DNA of 22,908 nucleotides. It comes from a virus. This document shows positions 6,872 to 14,908 of this stretch, piece after piece. Location: the IMG/VR virus record IMGVR_UViG_3300035698_013586, positions 1 through 22,908 of that record. The stretch is one strand, 5' to 3'. Position numbers and translations under genes: made by a program. The stretch's first letter is position 1. Each line of letters begins with the position of its first letter. The notes under the pieces are model-generated. The model had not been told where the DNA came from, made no database searches, and worked only from the letters and a program-made list of their open reading frames with translations.

Positions 6872-7184
6872 TGTTATCACTTTTATCTAAACAATCATAT
6901 TCACTATGATTTATTTTATCACGAATGTCTGAATGTAATTGTTCTATATCTTTTTTTTTTAAATTCCCTACACCTCTTGGATAAAACCTATGTAAGTTTG
7001 TATGTAACAAGTATAACTCGTTTTTATTTAAACTTTCAAACGTCATTCCTTTATGTAAAGAACCAGTCGGGCGTAAACCCGAACTGGAATTTTTTGTAGG
7101 CGAGACATGACGGTCTAAACCGTCTTGATGAAGTAAACGTGTGTTTAATCTTTTTACTAATTCATTATAACGTATATCTTCCAT
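6858..7184 (-). CDS. Small unknown protein between portal and protease
   Basis: A 108-residue basic protein. The middle section HKGMTFESLNKNELYLLHTNLHRFYPRG followed by LKKKDIEQLHSDI (segments shortened) is predicted to be helical. No family is recognised. It starts two bases after the portal stop and overlaps the protease gene. Its DNA contains two GC-rich inverted repeats (see the separate entry) that are striking against the AT-rich background. The C-terminus DKSDNNDNN is low in complexity because it is read over the protease start. Confidence 0.6.
   Translation of the reverse strand: MEDIRYNELVKRLNTRLLHQDGLDRHVSPTKNSSSGLRPTGSLHKGMTFESLNKNELYLLHTNLHRFYPRGVGNLKKKDIEQLHSDIRDKINHSEYDCLDKSDNNDNN
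7063..7124. repeat. Two GC-rich inverted repeats inside a coding gene
   Basis: CCAGTCGGG / CCCGAACTGG (7063-7071 and 7078-7087) form a 9-bp stem with one bulged base. GACGGT / ACCGTC (7109-7114 and 7119-7124) form a perfect 6-bp stem with a 4-base loop. Both lie within 62 bp of otherwise AT-rich DNA in the gene between portal and protease. Confidence 0.6.
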
Positions 7185-7185
7185 T

Positions 7186-8604
7186 TTATTTTGTATCAGG
7201 ACTCACACTTGAAAACGGATCTGTTTTTTGTTTAGTTTTCACATTTTTTTGCGATCCGTCGGCACTACCTGGCTCTGCTGGAAAAAACGTATCTTTATCT
7301 GATTTTTTTATATCAGCTTCTACACTTTGTGTATTGTTATTATTTTTATCTTTTTCTAATCCTATCATTTCTCTAGCTTCATTTCTATCTATAATCCCAG
7401 AGTCGAACAGTTTAATGGCTGTTTCACCTAATAAACTCGCATCTTCAGCTAAATCCTCGAACATAATTTTAGGTGGTTCAAATCCGTTTAATTCACCATA
7501 CTCGATGAATATATTATTAAAAAATTCTTCAAGTACATGTTGATCTGCTCTAATAGAAGAATAAAAATGTCGTGATAAAACTATTTCTTGCGCTCTGTTT
7601 CCAGAACCAGACGTTCCACCTAATAAAATTCCTTTAGGAACACCAAAGCAACTTACTACGGCATCTAAAAAATAATCTGCATATTCATTGAAATTTTGTT
7701 TACCTGGAGATTTCATTTCTAAAGTCATACCTTCAGGAATAAACAATTGATCTTTACCGTTTATTTTTCCAAGAATCATACCCCATTGTGCTATTTGGTT
7801 TGGAGATTTTGTATTACAAGTTCCAACCCACATTGGGTTTGCGGTTTTAACAGCAGCTTCAGCCGCTGAATATTCCATGTTCATTAATCTAACAATAGTA
7901 TCATATCCTGGTTGGATAATACTTAAACCAGTAAATTCGTCACCTAACGTATTAAACTTAAAATGAGAAATAATATCTTTCGGAATATCTTTTTCTTGAT
8001 CAGCACCATTCTCGTCTGTGTAAAATTGAGTATATCCTACAGGTTCTTTATCTTTTCCTACTATGATTTTGTTTGATTCTTGATTAGTTCTAAATTTGAT
8101 TGTTAACGGATGAACGTGTTTCAATCTTAATATTTTTGTTTTGTTTAAATTATAAATTTTTTCTAAAAAACTATCACCTGCAATGTATGCGTTAGTTGAC
8201 GATTGCCAAATTAAATTGTTATCTCCACTATCGACAATAAGTTTTTTACAAAGTTCTATACCACGTTTATCTTCCCCAACGATACTATAACTTCTTGAAA
8301 TTATTGTATCAGATCTAACATTTATAGCTCTAGCAACAAACTGATTCAACAAATATAAATTAAACATTTGTTTAACTGTTTTTCTAACATTTGGCATATC
8401 ACTACCAGAAGAATGTAAAGTCTCACTTAAAGCAATCGCACTCGGATTTGTGATTGATGATTTTAAACGTTCTTCTTCTTGCCTTTCGAGAATTTCTTTA
8501 GCAACGTTAGATTGAACTTCTAATTCTTTGTCTAAACTTTCTTTAGTTCTTGTTCTCGATTCGCTGTTTTTTAGTGTTTTTGTTACCATGTTATTTTTTG
8601 TCAT
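7186..8604 (-). CDS. Portal protein
   Basis: A 472-residue protein, usual length for a phage portal. Recognisable features in order are an N-terminal helical region (ARAINVRSDTIISRSY), a wing-type domain with AYIAGDSFLEKIYN, 'LKHVHPLTIKF' and 'PKDIISHFKF', the helix 'GLSIIQPGYDTIVRLMNMEYSA', and the long C-terminal helix with 'FGVPKGILLGGTSGSGNRAQ', a segment typical of phage portals. The C-terminal 60 residues are polar and probably disordered. The portal forms the dodecameric DNA gate at the capsid vertex. It is the first gene of the leftward operon and directly follows the archaeal-type promoter at 8652-8672. Confidence 0.85.
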   Translation of the reverse strand: MTKNNMVTKTLKNSESRTRTKESLDKELEVQSNVAKEILERQEEERLKSSITNPSAIALSETLHSSGSDMPNVRKTVKQMFNLYLLNQFVARAINVRSDTIISRSYSIVGEDKRGIELCKKLIVDSGDNNLIWQSSTNAYIAGDSFLEKIYNLNKTKILRLKHVHPLTIKFRTNQESNKIIVGKDKEPVGYTQFYTDENGADQEKDIPKDIISHFKFNTLGDEFTGLSIIQPGYDTIVRLMNMEYSAAEAAVKTANPMWVGTCNTKSPNQIAQWGMILGKINGKDQLFIPEGMTLEMKSPGKQNFNEYADYFLDAVVSCFGVPKGILLGGTSGSGNRAQEIVLSRHFYSSIRADQHVLEEFFNNIFIEYGELNGFEPPKIMFEDLAEDASLLGETAIKLFDSGIIDRNEAREMIGLEKDKNNNNTQSVEADIKKSDKDTFFPAEPGSADGSQKNVKTKQKTDPFSSVSPDTK

Positions 8605-8651
8605 TTTTCGATAAAAGTACGATTTATTAGCCCCTACTACTATAGAACCAA

Positions 8652-8672
8652 CTTCTACTATATAAACCTTTC
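8652..8672 (-). promoter_or_regulatory. Archaeal BRE/TATA promoter of the virion operon
   Basis: The minus strand reads CGAAAGGTTTATATAGTAGA, with the TATA box at 8659-8666. Transcription would be expected to start about 25 bases on, near 8637, giving a leader of roughly 30 bases before the portal ATG. The element is one half of the perfect 28-bp inverted repeat. Confidence 0.8.
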
Positions 8673-8772
8673 GGTTTTGGGGCTGTTTTTGGACATATAA
8701 CCTTTAGGTTATATCATTTTATAAGTGTTTAAACACTAATAGCTTTATTTCAATATCACCTTTATAAGGTTT

Positions 8773-8881
8773 TATAACACTTATAACACTTATAAGTATT
8801 TATAACACTTATAACACTTATAACACTTATAAGGTTTATAACACTTATAACACTTATAAGTATTTATAACACTTATAACAC
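8773..8881 (+). repeat. Nine TATAACAC iterons
   Basis: TATAACAC begins at 8773, 8782, 8801, 8810, 8819, 8837, 8846, 8865 and 8874. Spacing is 9 within groups (2, 3, 2 and 2 copies) and 18-19 between groups, which are separated by TTATAAG-type sequence. Repeats like this usually bind a multimeric protein, such as a replication initiator or a repressor. Confidence 0.8.
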
Positions 8882-8913
8882 CTTATATAACCTAAAGGTT
8901 ATGTCGGTAAAAC

Positions 8914-8935
8914 CGAAAGGTTTATATAGTAGAAG
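8914..8935 (+). promoter_or_regulatory. Archaeal BRE/TATA promoter, rightward P1
   Basis: CGAAAGGTTTATATAGTAGA has its TATA box at 8921-8928 and is identical to the leftward promoter. Expected transcription start is near 8950. Confidence 0.75.
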
Positions 8936-8973
8936 TGTAAATTAAACTATTAAGCCCCGAAACATTAATAAAA

Positions 8974-8996
8974 ACGAAAGTTTTATATAGTAGAAG
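8974..8996 (+). promoter_or_regulatory. Archaeal BRE/TATA promoter, rightward P2
   Basis: ACGAAAGTTTTATATAGTAG has its TATA box at 8982-8989, 61 bp after P1 and outside the inverted repeat. Expected start is near 9010, leaving a short leader with an AGGAAAG ribosome site before ATG 9025. P2 may give regulation independent of the repeat region. Confidence 0.75.
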
Positions 8997-9024
8997 AAAC
9001 ATTTACTGTATTAGGAAAGAAAAA

Positions 9025-9402
9025 ATGGAAAATGAAACTAAAAAATTGAAAGGATTGATTTTAACGTATAAAGCGAAAGATAGCTATTCAAGAATACTTT
9101 TAAGTCACACTCTATTCGGAAGAGTATCGTACAAAAATTGTAAAGGTAAAAAAGTAGCGTACTATGCCCCTGGTATGCTAGACAATATACCGTTTCATCG
9201 ACTTGTAAAAGGTAAAATATTTATCGAAGAAAATTTATTTAATAAATTTGATAAAGATATGCTAAATATATTCGGTGAAATGAAATACGAAGAAAGCGAA
9301 CGTGACCTTGAAAATTTGTTTTTGATTACAGCAAAACAATATTGGCAAAACATAGTTAAAGAAAGAGGATATACATTCCATGTCAGGAAAAAATACGAAT
9401 AG
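9025..9402 (+). CDS. Unknown first gene of the rightward operon
   Basis: A 125-residue basic protein (MENETKKLKGLILTYKAKDS...). A mixed strand region with YYAPGMLDNIPFHRLVKGK (residues about 47-65) is followed by a helical end with QYWQNIVKERG. No family is recognised. It lies immediately after promoter P2 and overlaps the probable small terminase gene by 23 bases. First position in an operon beside repeats would suit a DNA-binding or regulatory protein, but that is a guess. The stop is TAG, rare in this window. Confidence 0.65.
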   Translation: MENETKKLKGLILTYKAKDSYSRILLSHTLFGRVSYKNCKGKKVAYYAPGMLDNIPFHRLVKGKIFIEENLFNKFDKDMLNIFGEMKYEESERDLENLFLITAKQYWQNIVKERGYTFHVRKKYE

Positions 9403-9952
9403 TGGAAAAATATTGAAAGTTGTAGAGTTAGGGCTTAATCATCGAGTATATGATGAAATGAAAAAACCTAACTTTTCAGTATTATCTTTGACCAGAGACT
9501 TGAACAACGAAGGTATAGAAATTAGCGCACAGTCAATTAGAAAATTTATCAAAAACACTAAACGTGCGCAAGCATCGCTTATATCTAGAGATTTGAGAGC
9601 TGCAAGCGAATATACGAAGTTAACTATGGACTATAGTACAGCTCTAAAAGATATTTTGAGTGAAGTTGAAGACGTTAAAAACAGTGCTAAGACTGATAAA
9701 GATTATACAACGTATAACCAACTTATCGGAAGATTAATGCAAGGTATTGAATTAATTGCAAAGTTGACTGGTGACATAAAACCTTCTGGAAGTGTAGATA
9801 TAAATATTATTTATAATCAGATAAATCAAGATATGGAAAAAGAAATGAAAACTATAAAATCTGACATTTTTTCTGGAAAGTTGATTGATGTAGATGCGGA
9901 AATTATATCTGAAGATAAAAAGCAAGAAGAAAAAATTAAAGGTGACAATTGA
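9380..9952 (+). CDS. Probable terminase small subunit
   Basis: A 190-residue protein. Residues about 33-60 (VLSLTRDLNNEGIEISAQSIRKF, shortened) look like a helix-turn-helix, the middle is a long helix pair with YNQLIGRLMQGIELIAKLTGD (shortened), and then PSGSVDINIIYNQIN, a C-terminal pattern often seen in small terminase-like phage proteins ('...LIAKLTGEI...NVNIIYN'). An AGAGGAT site precedes ATG 9380. Small subunits bind viral DNA and recruit the large ATPase/nuclease. Here the large subunit gene is about 10 kb away, at 20140. Other DNA-binding roles remain possible. Confidence 0.55.
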   Translation: MSGKNTNSGKILKVVELGLNHRVYDEMKKPNFSVLSLTRDLNNEGIEISAQSIRKFIKNTKRAQASLISRDLRAASEYTKLTMDYSTALKDILSEVEDVKNSAKTDKDYTTYNQLIGRLMQGIELIAKLTGDIKPSGSVDINIIYNQINQDMEKEMKTIKSDIFSGKLIDVDAEIISEDKKQEEKIKGDN

Positions 9953-11325
9953 TGAACACAAAAGTTATGATAATTGGAAGTGAAGGTCAAATTGGTTCTG
10001 CTATAAAAAAAATAGAAATAGAAGCTAATAATAGTTTAAATTTAATTGATATTGGGACAATAGAGATTATTGATAGCGAGATAGATGTGTGTCATGTTTG
10101 TATCCCATATTCAGATGAATTTGACGACGTTATAGCTTCATATTTAAAAAAATACAAACCAAATATAACAATAATACATTCTACTGTTGCTATGGGAACT
10201 ACTAAACGAATAGAAGCATTTACAAAATTAGATGTCGTACACTCACCATGTATGGGAATTCATCCACATTTATACGAAGGATTAAAAACATTTACAAAAA
10301 TAATAGGTGGAAAAAAACAAGCACTTGATAAAGCAATCATTCATTTTAATAACTTAAAAATTAAATATATAGCGTATGATAACGCAAAACATTCTGAACT
10401 TGGAAAATTATTAGATACATCTTATTATGCTATGAATATAAAATATTGTGATTTAGTAAAAAAAATATGTGATATAACTAATACTAGTTTTGATAATGTT
10501 TATACTAAAACTAATCAAATTTATAATGAAGGATATGGAAATTTAGGGTTAAATAATGTAATACGACCTATATTAGAACCTCCAACTAAAAAAGGAATCG
10601 GAGGACATTGCCTAATAGAGAATGCTCTAATTATAAGAGAAATGAATTTGGAACCTGGAAATGTAATAGCAGAAAATATATTAGAAATGGGTAAATATTG
10701 TGAAGAAAAAATAAAATACGAAAATAAAATATGGCTTGCGTGTGAATATTTAGGTAAAAATAAAACAGTAAATGAAATAGGTAAACATTGTGGTGTTTCA
10801 GGTACAACTATAAAAAAATGGCTTAAAATACATAAAATACCAAATAAAGGAGAGTTTCCATATTCAACCAATGAAAAATTATTATTAGAAGAACTATCAC
10901 AAGAAATGACATATAAAGAAATATCAGATTCTGGGTTATTAAAGAGATCTTATAGTTCTATAAAACAACAAGTTGCAAAGATGGGGCTTAAATCAATATA
11001 TAACCATGTCCCTTCTGAAGAAACTAGAAAAAAAATTAGTTGTACTTTAAGAGGTATAGAATTAACAGATTTTAAAGATTATATATCTGATGAAAATAGA
11101 AAAATAAGACAGTCTTTTGAATATATTAAATGGAAAACTGCGGTATTTGAACGTGATAATTATACATGCCAAAATCCAAATTGTGAGTATTGTGAAAATA
11201 AAAAAGGAAGTTATTTACATGCACATCATATTAAACAATTTTCAAAATATCCAGAATTACGATTTGTAATTCTAAATGGGATAAGTTATTGTTCTACATA
11301 TCATATGAGGCACGCACATAAATGA
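9952..11325 (+). CDS. Nucleotide-sugar dehydrogenase-like domain fused to an HNH endonuclease
   Basis: A 457-residue fusion. Residues 1-245 resemble UDP-glucose/GDP-mannose dehydrogenases: the NAD site IIGSEGQIGSAI, IIHSTVAMGTT, the central helix HSELGKLLDTSYYAMNIKY, and the catalytic-Cys segment GIGGHCLIENA (Cys220). The C-terminal sugar-nucleotide domain is missing. From about residue 253 the protein is a homing endonuclease: a helix-turn-helix (KTVNEIGKHCGVSGTTIKKW), a NUMOD3-like VPSEETRKKIS, and an HNH domain (CQNPNCEYC, LHAHHIKQFSKYPELRF, NGISYC, ending YHMRHAHK). The last zinc ligands are unusual (CSTYH). The start is ATG 9952, six bases after GGTGA, in TGATG overlap with the previous stop. 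It is either a true fusion or an endonuclease that replaced the enzyme's C-terminus. Confidence 0.75.
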   Translation: MNTKVMIIGSEGQIGSAIKKIEIEANNSLNLIDIGTIEIIDSEIDVCHVCIPYSDEFDDVIASYLKKYKPNITIIHSTVAMGTTKRIEAFTKLDVVHSPCMGIHPHLYEGLKTFTKIIGGKKQALDKAIIHFNNLKIKYIAYDNAKHSELGKLLDTSYYAMNIKYCDLVKKICDITNTSFDNVYTKTNQIYNEGYGNLGLNNVIRPILEPPTKKGIGGHCLIENALIIREMNLEPGNVIAENILEMGKYCEEKIKYENKIWLACEYLGKNKTVNEIGKHCGVSGTTIKKWLKIHKIPNKGEFPYSTNEKLLLEELSQEMTYKEISDSGLLKRSYSSIKQQVAKMGLKSIYNHVPSEETRKKISCTLRGIELTDFKDYISDENRKIRQSFEYIKWKTAVFERDNYTCQNPNCEYCENKKGSYLHAHHIKQFSKYPELRFVILNGISYCSTYHMRHAHK

Positions 11326-11606
11326 CACTCAGTAATTGGTTAATAGATTTTGTTAAAAAATATTCTTTTATAAAAGATGCGAAAATAGAAAAAGGTATTT
11401 TTAATATTTATTATGATAAAGATGGTAAAGAAAAAATAAAACGAATCTCTTGTAGAGCTAATAAAAAATTATTCATAGAACGAATTGAACAAATAAAAGA
11501 AGACATTGGATATTATGAAAAACGTGAAATACTTTCGAAAAAATTAAAAGAAGAAAAAAAGAAAAAAGGTTTTTCAATAGTATATTCATCAGGTGAGAAA
11601 AAATGA
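11322..11606 (+). CDS. Unknown 94-residue basic protein
   Basis: MTLSNWLIDFVKKYSFIKDA is followed by a strand (IFNIYYDKDG) and a strongly charged helix (KLKEEKKKKG). ATGA overlaps the dehydrogenase/HNH gene and also the next gene, so it is translated as part of the polycistron. No family is recognised. The sequence shows neither a membrane segment nor a cysteine motif. Confidence 0.6.
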   Translation: MTLSNWLIDFVKKYSFIKDAKIEKGIFNIYYDKDGKEKIKRISCRANKKLFIERIEQIKEDIGYYEKREILSKKLKEEKKKKGFSIVYSSGEKK

Positions 11607-11833
11607 GTAAAGAAACACGACTTGCACACTTCACTATCATTGACGGTACTGAAGATGAACTAAAATCATTAGGATTAGCATTAAAAGAAATTAAAAAGAA
11701 TTTAAATTTTGATATTGAATTTCTTGTAACATCAGATGTAGTAAGGCTTACTGATATTAAATATTTGTTAGCAGAACTTATGAAATTATATAAATTACAA
11801 AAAAAGGCAGAGAAGAAAAAAGATGACAAATAA
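11603..11833 (+). CDS. Unknown 76-residue protein
   Basis: A small alpha/beta-looking protein (HFTIIDGTEDELKSLGLAL ... FDIEFLVTSDVV ... LLAELMKLYKLQKKAEKKK). ATG 11603 overlaps the previous stop (ATGA) and has a strong AGGTGAG site. The Lys-rich end overlaps the next gene's start. No family is recognised. Confidence 0.6.
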   Translation: MSKETRLAHFTIIDGTEDELKSLGLALKEIKKNLNFDIEFLVTSDVVRLTDIKYLLAELMKLYKLQKKAEKKKDDK

Positions 11834-12899
11834 AAAAAATGTTGGATTTTTAAGTTATTGGGGTGTTGGGTCAGGGCTTGCGAACGTGACACTTAATTAT
11901 GTGAAAATGATTCATGAAGAATATAACGTGTTTATTTTAAAACAGTTCACTAACCCTATTACTGAAGATTTTAAAAATGTAAACGTAACTGTTACTGAAT
12001 ATCCGAATTATAATGTTAACGGAACGTTTTTTAAAAATTGGATTCTAGAAAATAAACTTGACGTAATAATTCTGAACGAATATGATCAATGGTCAACATC
12101 TCCAGATGATCTTATAAAAATTGCAAAAGAATTAAATTGTAAAGTATATGGAATTCTTGTAATGGAAAAATTCAAACCAGAACAGGCTTCTAGATATGAT
12201 CGAGTATTAGTAGAAACAGTATCATTTGAACGTCTTATGAGGCATCATAGAGTAAGAAATTTCACTCATGTACCTTATTCTATAGACTTAAAAGAATTCC
12301 CTAAAAACACACTTAAAACGTTAAATAAGAAATTTAAATTTTTTCATCCAAGTGGTAGAGGTGGAGTACATAAAAGAAAAAATACTCAAGTAGTATTAGA
12401 CGCATTCAAATTATTAGACAGGGACGATTGTGAATTAATAATCACATCTCAAGTACCGTTCGATTGTTACAACACTAAAGAAATTAATAATTTAACTATC
12501 ATTGATAAAAATCTAGATAGAAAAGAACTTATTAAACTTTATCAAACATCAGATGCAACAGTGTTACCAAGTAAATGGGAAACGATTGGAATACCAATAT
12601 TAGAATCTTTAGCTTGCTCTACGCCTGTGATAACTACAGACGCTGCACCAATGAACGAATTCGTTAGACATTGTATGAACGGATACCTATGTAAACCTAC
12701 TATGGTTAAATATCCTGAAATTAGTATATATGCAGCTGAGATTGAACCTGTTGAACTTAAAAATAAAATGATTATGATGTTAAACAAAGAATTGTATAAG
12801 TTACTTGTTAAAAATTCAAGATACGTAATAGACCAAATATACGATTTAGAAAAAAATAAACATTGTTTATTAGACTTTTTAAACGGTGACTTAAAATGA
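11823..12899 (+). CDS. Glycosyltransferase family 4
   Basis: A 358-residue GT-B enzyme. An N-terminal acceptor domain has the Gly-rich loop SYWGVGSGLANVTL. The donor domain starts near FKFFHPSGRGGVHKRKN (residues 172-187), where Lys/Arg would bind the nucleotide-sugar phosphates. The EX7E motif is intact: Glu253 and Glu261 in KWETIGIPILESLACSTPVI. GT4 enzymes move a sugar from a nucleotide donor with retention of configuration. It overlaps the methyltransferase gene by an ATGA junction and belongs to the carbohydrate cluster. Donor and acceptor cannot be predicted. Confidence 0.85.
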   Translation: MTNKKNVGFLSYWGVGSGLANVTLNYVKMIHEEYNVFILKQFTNPITEDFKNVNVTVTEYPNYNVNGTFFKNWILENKLDVIILNEYDQWSTSPDDLIKIAKELNCKVYGILVMEKFKPEQASRYDRVLVETVSFERLMRHHRVRNFTHVPYSIDLKEFPKNTLKTLNKKFKFFHPSGRGGVHKRKNTQVVLDAFKLLDRDDCELIITSQVPFDCYNTKEINNLTIIDKNLDRKELIKLYQTSDATVLPSKWETIGIPILESLACSTPVITTDAAPMNEFVRHCMNGYLCKPTMVKYPEISIYAAEIEPVELKNKMIMMLNKELYKLLVKNSRYVIDQIYDLEKNKHCLLDFLNGDLK

Positions 12900-13576
12900 A
12901 AATGTTATATAAACATTTAATCGACGTTGCATGTAGAAAGTTTGATATTACAAAAGAAGAGTTACATGAAAGAATTAGTACTACTCAAGAAAACTTAAAA
13001 ACCGAATGGCATAATAAAGATTCTATATTAGATTTTTATAAAAATACAGAAAATTATATATTCGATTTAATAAACTTTTGCGATCCAGAACGTGTAACAA
13101 ATTTGATACATCCTTTAGTGAATATTTCTAATAAAAAAATATTAGACTTCGGTGCTGGGATTGGAGAAATTGGTATGCAGTTATCTTCTTCTAATACTGT
13201 TTATTATTATGACATATGTGGACCGTCAATAGAATTTGCTAAAGAAGTATCTAATTATACAGAAAGAGAATTAACATTTTTATACACTGAAAACGTAACA
13301 TTAAATAAAAAGTATGATATTATTATTTGCGTGGATGTATTAGAACATCTAGAAAATCCTATGGAATATACAGTTAAAATGTTGAATTGTTTAGATCCTA
13401 ATGGAATGTTTTTAACTACTGGACTTAATTTTTCTACTGATGATCATATACCAATGCATTTGAAAAATAATAGAACTTATTATACAGAATTTATGCAACT
13501 ATTAAATACTTATTGTAATTTAACGTTTTTTCATAGTACAAAAAATGAAACTATTTATCTATGGGTGAAAAAATGA
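12896..13576 (+). CDS. Class I SAM-dependent methyltransferase
   Basis: A 226-residue protein with the SAM-binding motif I KILDFGAGIGEIGMQL (residues 81-96), acidic motif II in YYYDICGP (Asp106), and IIICVDVLEHLENP (142-155), the hallmark of the small-molecule/ubiquinone-type methyltransferase group. The first 75 residues are helical and may form a lid. A GGTGA site precedes ATG 12896. Between two glycosyltransferases, it probably methylates a sugar or another glycan group; protein or DNA targets are less likely from the motif set. Confidence 0.8.
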   Translation: MKMLYKHLIDVACRKFDITKEELHERISTTQENLKTEWHNKDSILDFYKNTENYIFDLINFCDPERVTNLIHPLVNISNKKILDFGAGIGEIGMQLSSSNTVYYYDICGPSIEFAKEVSNYTERELTFLYTENVTLNKKYDIIICVDVLEHLENPMEYTVKMLNCLDPNGMFLTTGLNFSTDDHIPMHLKNNRTYYTEFMQLLNTYCNLTFFHSTKNETIYLWVKK

Positions 13577-14508
13577 AGATAAGCGTATATTCGGAAGATC
13601 AATATAATAAAATTGTCTGGGACGAATTAAAATCTAAAGGATATAATGTTAGTTACAATACTATCGACAAAGATACAGATGTAGTGTTTTTAATGTGTAT
13701 GCCTTCTACTATGAAATTCGCTAACGAACTTAAACATAGACATGACGTTGATAGATTCGAATACAGTGGAAAAATAGTATGTAACGTGTTAGACATTCCA
13801 TATTGGAGATTAACGAATAACAATTGGAAAAAATTATATATGGATTATAAAGTTTATCTTGAACATAGTGATTATGTTACTACAATAAGCGAATTTACAT
13901 CGTCACAATTAAAAACACTTTGGTCAATAGAAAGTGTGCCTGTTTTTACAGTGTTTGATAATAAAAAACTAGAAAAGAATTATATTAAAACTGATAAAGA
14001 TAAAAATACTATCGTATGTTGTAGTAGATTTGTACCGCATAAACGAATGGAAAATGTTATTAGAGTATTAGAAAACACAGACTGGAAATTGAAAATTATA
14101 GGAAGTGGTTATCTAGAAAATGCTTATAAAAGTATGATAAAAGATTATAGAATAGACGGTGAAGTGTTAACTAACTTATCAGACAAAGAAGTAATAACTG
14201 AATTTTGTAAAGCTACAGTAGTAATCCATGTATCAATGTTTGAAGGATTATCTTTAGTACCGAAAGAAGCGTTATGGTGTGACACGCCAGTGTTAATTTC
14301 TGATATACCTGTTCATAGAGAATATCATAAAGATACTGTAACTTACGTAACCATGAACGATTTAGCTGATTTAAATAATAAAATTTTAAACAGATCCTGG
14401 AAAAAGTCTAACATTGGTAAAAATAATTTAAAAGAATATACCATACAAAAAACTGCGATTAAACTTGAAAAGTTTATAAAACAAATTGGTGATGATATTG
14501 ACAAATAA
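13573..14508 (+). CDS. Glycosyltransferase family 4 (second)
   Basis: A 311-residue GT-B protein: the N-terminal half includes YVTTISEFTSSQLK (101-114), the donor half begins TIVCCSRFVPHKRMENVI (146-163, Lys157/Arg158), then LKIIGSGY, and the EX7E motif in FEGLSLVPKEAL (Glu224, Glu232). I chose ATG 13573 rather than 13561, because GGTGA stands five bases ahead and ATGA overlaps the previous stop. It is slightly short for the family but complete in motifs. It likely adds a different sugar from the first GT4. Confidence 0.85.
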   Translation: MKISVYSEDQYNKIVWDELKSKGYNVSYNTIDKDTDVVFLMCMPSTMKFANELKHRHDVDRFEYSGKIVCNVLDIPYWRLTNNNWKKLYMDYKVYLEHSDYVTTISEFTSSQLKTLWSIESVPVFTVFDNKKLEKNYIKTDKDKNTIVCCSRFVPHKRMENVIRVLENTDWKLKIIGSGYLENAYKSMIKDYRIDGEVLTNLSDKEVITEFCKATVVIHVSMFEGLSLVPKEALWCDTPVLISDIPVHREYHKDTVTYVTMNDLADLNNKILNRSWKKSNIGKNNLKEYTIQKTAIKLEKFIKQIGDDIDK

Positions 14509-14908
14509 TTTAACATTAGTTTACGCTTACGTTTGTGGTGATATTTTACATGAAGGACATTTATTACAATTAACAAACGCAAAAGCAATGGGAGATAAAC
14601 TTATAGTAGGTGTATTAACTGATAACGCAGTAATGGAAAAAAAAGTGAAACCAATAATATCGTTTGCTCAACGGATGATATTAATTCAAGCACTAAGTTG
14701 TGTGGATGCAGTTGTTCCTCAACATGATTATTCACCTATTAATAATGTAAAATCGTTAGGAGTAGATATACTTATGGAGAGTGTATCACATCTTGGTAAT
14801 GATTATTTAAATGATTTAAAAAAAATAGATGTTAGAGTTATTATGACTCCATACTTTCCAGGTCAATCTTCATCATCTATTAAGGAGAATATTAAAAATG
14901 GAAACTAA
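14498..14908 (+). CDS. Cytidylyltransferase-like nucleotidyltransferase
   Basis: About 136 residues, one complete nucleotidyltransferase domain: the HxGH motif (HEGH, residues 18-21) after YVCGDIL, the strand KLIVGVLTDNAV, the RMILIQALSCVDAVVPQ helix/strand, and the late ISST-like motif as SSSSIKENI. The pattern resembles CTP:glycerol-3-phosphate cytidylyltransferases and also the cytidylyltransferase domain linked to phosphonate enzymes. Such enzymes make CDP-activated alcohols. I chose TTG 14498, with GGTGAT four bases ahead; ATG 14492 is the alternative but has no usable site. A glycerophosphotransferase-like gene two genes later suggests CDP-glycerol or a similar product. Confidence 0.7.
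   Translation: MTNNLTLVYAYVCGDILHEGHLLQLTNAKAMGDKLIVGVLTDNAVMEKKVKPIISFAQRMILIQALSCVDAVVPQHDYSPINNVKSLGVDILMESVSHLGNDYLNDLKKIDVRVIMTPYFPGQSSSSIKENIKNGN

Larger units (their letters stand above)
8651..8936. repeat. 28-bp perfect inverted repeat with divergent promoters and inner palindromes
   Basis: Bases 8651-8678 are the exact reverse complement of 8909-8936, and each arm carries a promoter firing outward. Inside, each arm also has a near-palindrome ATATAACCT-TT-AGGTTATAT (8695-8714; counterpart 8885-8904, one or two differences). A perfect 14-bp palindrome AGTGTTTAAACACT lies at 8724-8737. The iterons fill the centre. This 420-base gap (8605-9024) has no plausible gene; it looks like the main control region and possibly an origin of replication. 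Confidence 0.8.

Noticed and set aside
7063-7124. Ribosomal RNA fragment, because one hairpin resembles a short 23S-like stretch
   Set aside because: The likeness covers only about a dozen bases and the region is an open frame that continues on both sides.
8773-8881. CRISPR array reading of the repeat region
   Set aside because: The units are 8-9 bp with 9-bp spacing and no unique spacers of 30-40 bp; iterons fit better.
9952-11325. Intein in the dehydrogenase
   Set aside because: No splicing-motif Cys/Ser at an N-terminal junction, no terminal His-Asn, and no dehydrogenase sequence returns after the nuclease.
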